A stretch of 64,000 nucleotides of DNA from the NCBI RefSeq assembly GCF_000685395.1, contig NZ_AVSQ01000013.1, positions 62,001 to 126,000 of the forward strand, read 5' to 3'. The position numbers were made by a program, and so were the translations under genes. Source of the stretch: Candidatus Nitrosotenuis chungbukensis (GTDB taxonomy: Archaea; Thermoproteota; Nitrososphaeria; Nitrososphaerales; Nitrosopumilaceae). Below are positions 62,985 through 64,000 of this stretch, piece after piece. Position 1 is the stretch's first letter. Each line of letters starts with the position of its first letter. Below the pieces are notes generated by a model. The model was not told the origin of the DNA and did not search any database. It was given only the letters and a program-made list of their open reading frames with translations.

Positions 62985-64000
62985 ATGAAACTTGGATTAT
63001 ATCACATTCAGCTGATGCGGTACTATGAAGAAGTACTGGCACAGGCTGTGAGAAACTATGCCTTTACTGGCGATAAAAAATGGGAAATGCGGTACAGGGC
63101 AGTAGAACCAATGTCTGATGGTTTGCTCAAAGATGCAATTGCCAACACGGACGAGAAAATTAAGCCGTTCTTCATTGTGATGGATAAGGCAAACATGCGA
63201 CTTGTCAAAATGGAGTACGGATCAATTGATCTTGTAAACGAAGGAAAAAAAGAGCAAGCAATCGATCTCCTGGAAAGCAAAGAGTATGCAGATCAGAGAA
63301 AAGTGCTGGCAGGTGGCCTGGAGGACTTTATCACAAAAATTGAAAGCAAGACTTTTAGCTCAGACGACCTTTCTGACATAATGATTCCGTCAGTTCAACA
63401 AATAATCGAACTGGAAAGAAAGCTGGCAGTGATGGAGGACAATTTAAAAAAGGAAAAACTGTTCGCAATAGGCGAACTCTCAGCCAGACTGGCACATGAC
63501 ATACGCAATCCGCTTTCGGTAATCAAGACATCAATTAACATTCTTGTATCAAAAGGAGACGTCGATGCCAAAACAATGGAAATGTATGAAAGGATGGAGC
63601 GGGCGGTGGAACGAATCACATACCAAATAGACGACGTACTGAATTTTGTAAAGCCAAGGGTGTCATCTCTGAAAAATACGTCGCTCGATGAGATACTGGC
63701 ATCTGTTCTGGCGAGAATAGAAATCCCCAAGACTGTCGTCATGACGACACCTACTAAGAACATAGAGTTTGTTGGAGACATAATAAGTCTGGAAATTGTC
63801 TTTGTGAATCTGATCACTAATGCGCTTCAGGCAATTAACAATTCCGGAGAAATCACAATCAGTGCAGACGTACAAAACGAAAAAATCATAATCAAAATTC
63901 ACGATAACGGTCCTGGCATGCCAAGTGACGTCGTTCCAAAAATATTTGATCCGCTGTTTACCACAAAGCAGACTGGGACTGGGCTTGGCCTTACAAGCTG
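62985..64000 (+). CDS. histidine kinase, soluble (partial at window end)
   Basis: Open from ATG 62985 to the last base (338 codons). About 140 residues of helical N-terminal domain without a membrane span, a coiled linker, then HisKA with the phospho-acceptor His in LAHDIRNPLSVIK (near residue 170). The HATPase region has the N box NLITNALQAI, G1 DNGPGMP, F box IFDPLFTTK and G2 GTGLGLTS. It phosphorylates a response regulator, which would lie beyond the window. The sensor type is unknown; the N-terminal part resembles no PAS or GAF signature. Confidence 0.92.
   Translation, partial: MKLGLYHIQLMRYYEEVLAQAVRNYAFTGDKKWEMRYRAVEPMSDGLLKDAIANTDEKIKPFFIVMDKANMRLVKMEYGSIDLVNEGKKEQAIDLLESKEYADQRKVLAGGLEDFITKIESKTFSSDDLSDIMIPSVQQIIELERKLAVMEDNLKKEKLFAIGELSARLAHDIRNPLSVIKTSINILVSKGDVDAKTMEMYERMERAVERITYQIDDVLNFVKPRVSSLKNTSLDEILASVLARIEIPKTVVMTTPTKNIEFVGDIISLEIVFVNLITNALQAINNSGEITISADVQNEKIIIKIHDNGPGMPSDVVPKIFDPLFTTKQTGTGLGLTS

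Overview
The window is a gene-dense stretch of archaeal chromosome, moderately AT-rich. No IS element, CRISPR array, rRNA gene or prophage was seen. The gene set is archaeal: RNA polymerase subunit D, Spt5, a P-type ribosomal stalk, SecE/SecY, D-type tRNA deacylase DTD2, the SBDS-exosome-Pcc1-prefoldin superoperon, Cbf5, Nob1 and CofE. Many genes have a TATA-like box about 20-30 bases before the first codon and no clear Shine-Dalgarno site, which suggests leaderless messages. TTG starts are common, sometimes overlapping the previous stop as TTGA. Together with the split ribosomal operons, this suggests a Nitrososphaeria archaeon (ammonia-oxidising Thaumarchaeota, perhaps near Nitrosopumilus or Nitrosotenuis). 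The lineage is an inference, since no amo or 16S gene lies here.

Layout. 1-6.1 kb: a cut-off Cys-rich C-terminus, a small C2H2 zinc-finger protein and leftward alaS-leuS. 6.2-13.0 kb: rpl12, a TRIC-type channel, rpl10-rpl1, an Lrp regulator, rpl11-spt5-secE, DTD2, an alkylguanine transferase and rpl32e-rpl19e. 13.1-20.7 kb: pckA, a secreted membrane-anchored subtilase, superoxide dismutase, a cupin, and pfdA-ftsY-argF. FtsY carries fourteen perfect 12-bp repeats. 20.7-27.4 kb: the distal spc-type operon rpl18-rps5-rpl30-rpl15-secY-adk-EMC3-like-cmk-cbf5. 27.4-31.6 kb: inositol phosphate synthase, an intron-bearing tRNA-Ser(GGA), two oxidoreductases and two small Cys-rich proteins.

31.6-43 kb: korAB, the 2-oxoacid:ferredoxin oxidoreductase, with a full LAGLIDADG intein inside KorB; three proteins of unknown function; cofE; two different leuCD-type dehydratase pairs in tandem; and a sugar nucleotidyltransferase. 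42.6-44.5 kb: rpoD-rpl18e-rpl13-rps9. 44.6-49 kb: SBDS-rrp4-rrp41-rrp42-rpl37ae-pcc1-pfdB-XPF-like nuclease. 49-55.4 kb: two rhodanese sulfurtransferases, Nob1, NAD kinase, an extended seven-iron-type ferredoxin and a large membrane glycosyltransferase. 55.4-64 kb is the accessory-looking end: a chemoreceptor without an external sensor domain, a 35-residue CxxC protein behind a perfect palindrome, a three-gene cluster of unknown function (24-residue-repeat coiled coil, winged-helix-like protein, P-loop ATPase), a cation/proton antiporter and a histidine kinase cut by the window edge.

The central genes serve protein synthesis and export: ribosome, SRP receptor, translocon, tRNA charging and proofreading, and RNA turnover. 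Around them lie carbon and redox genes: KorAB, ferredoxin, PEP carboxykinase, and the leucine and possibly lysine dehydratases. The strongest novelties are the KorB intein, which splits an iron-sulfur ligand motif and uses one ligand Cys as its splice nucleophile; the three-gene ATPase cluster; the palindrome-controlled mini-gene; and the FtsY repeat linker.
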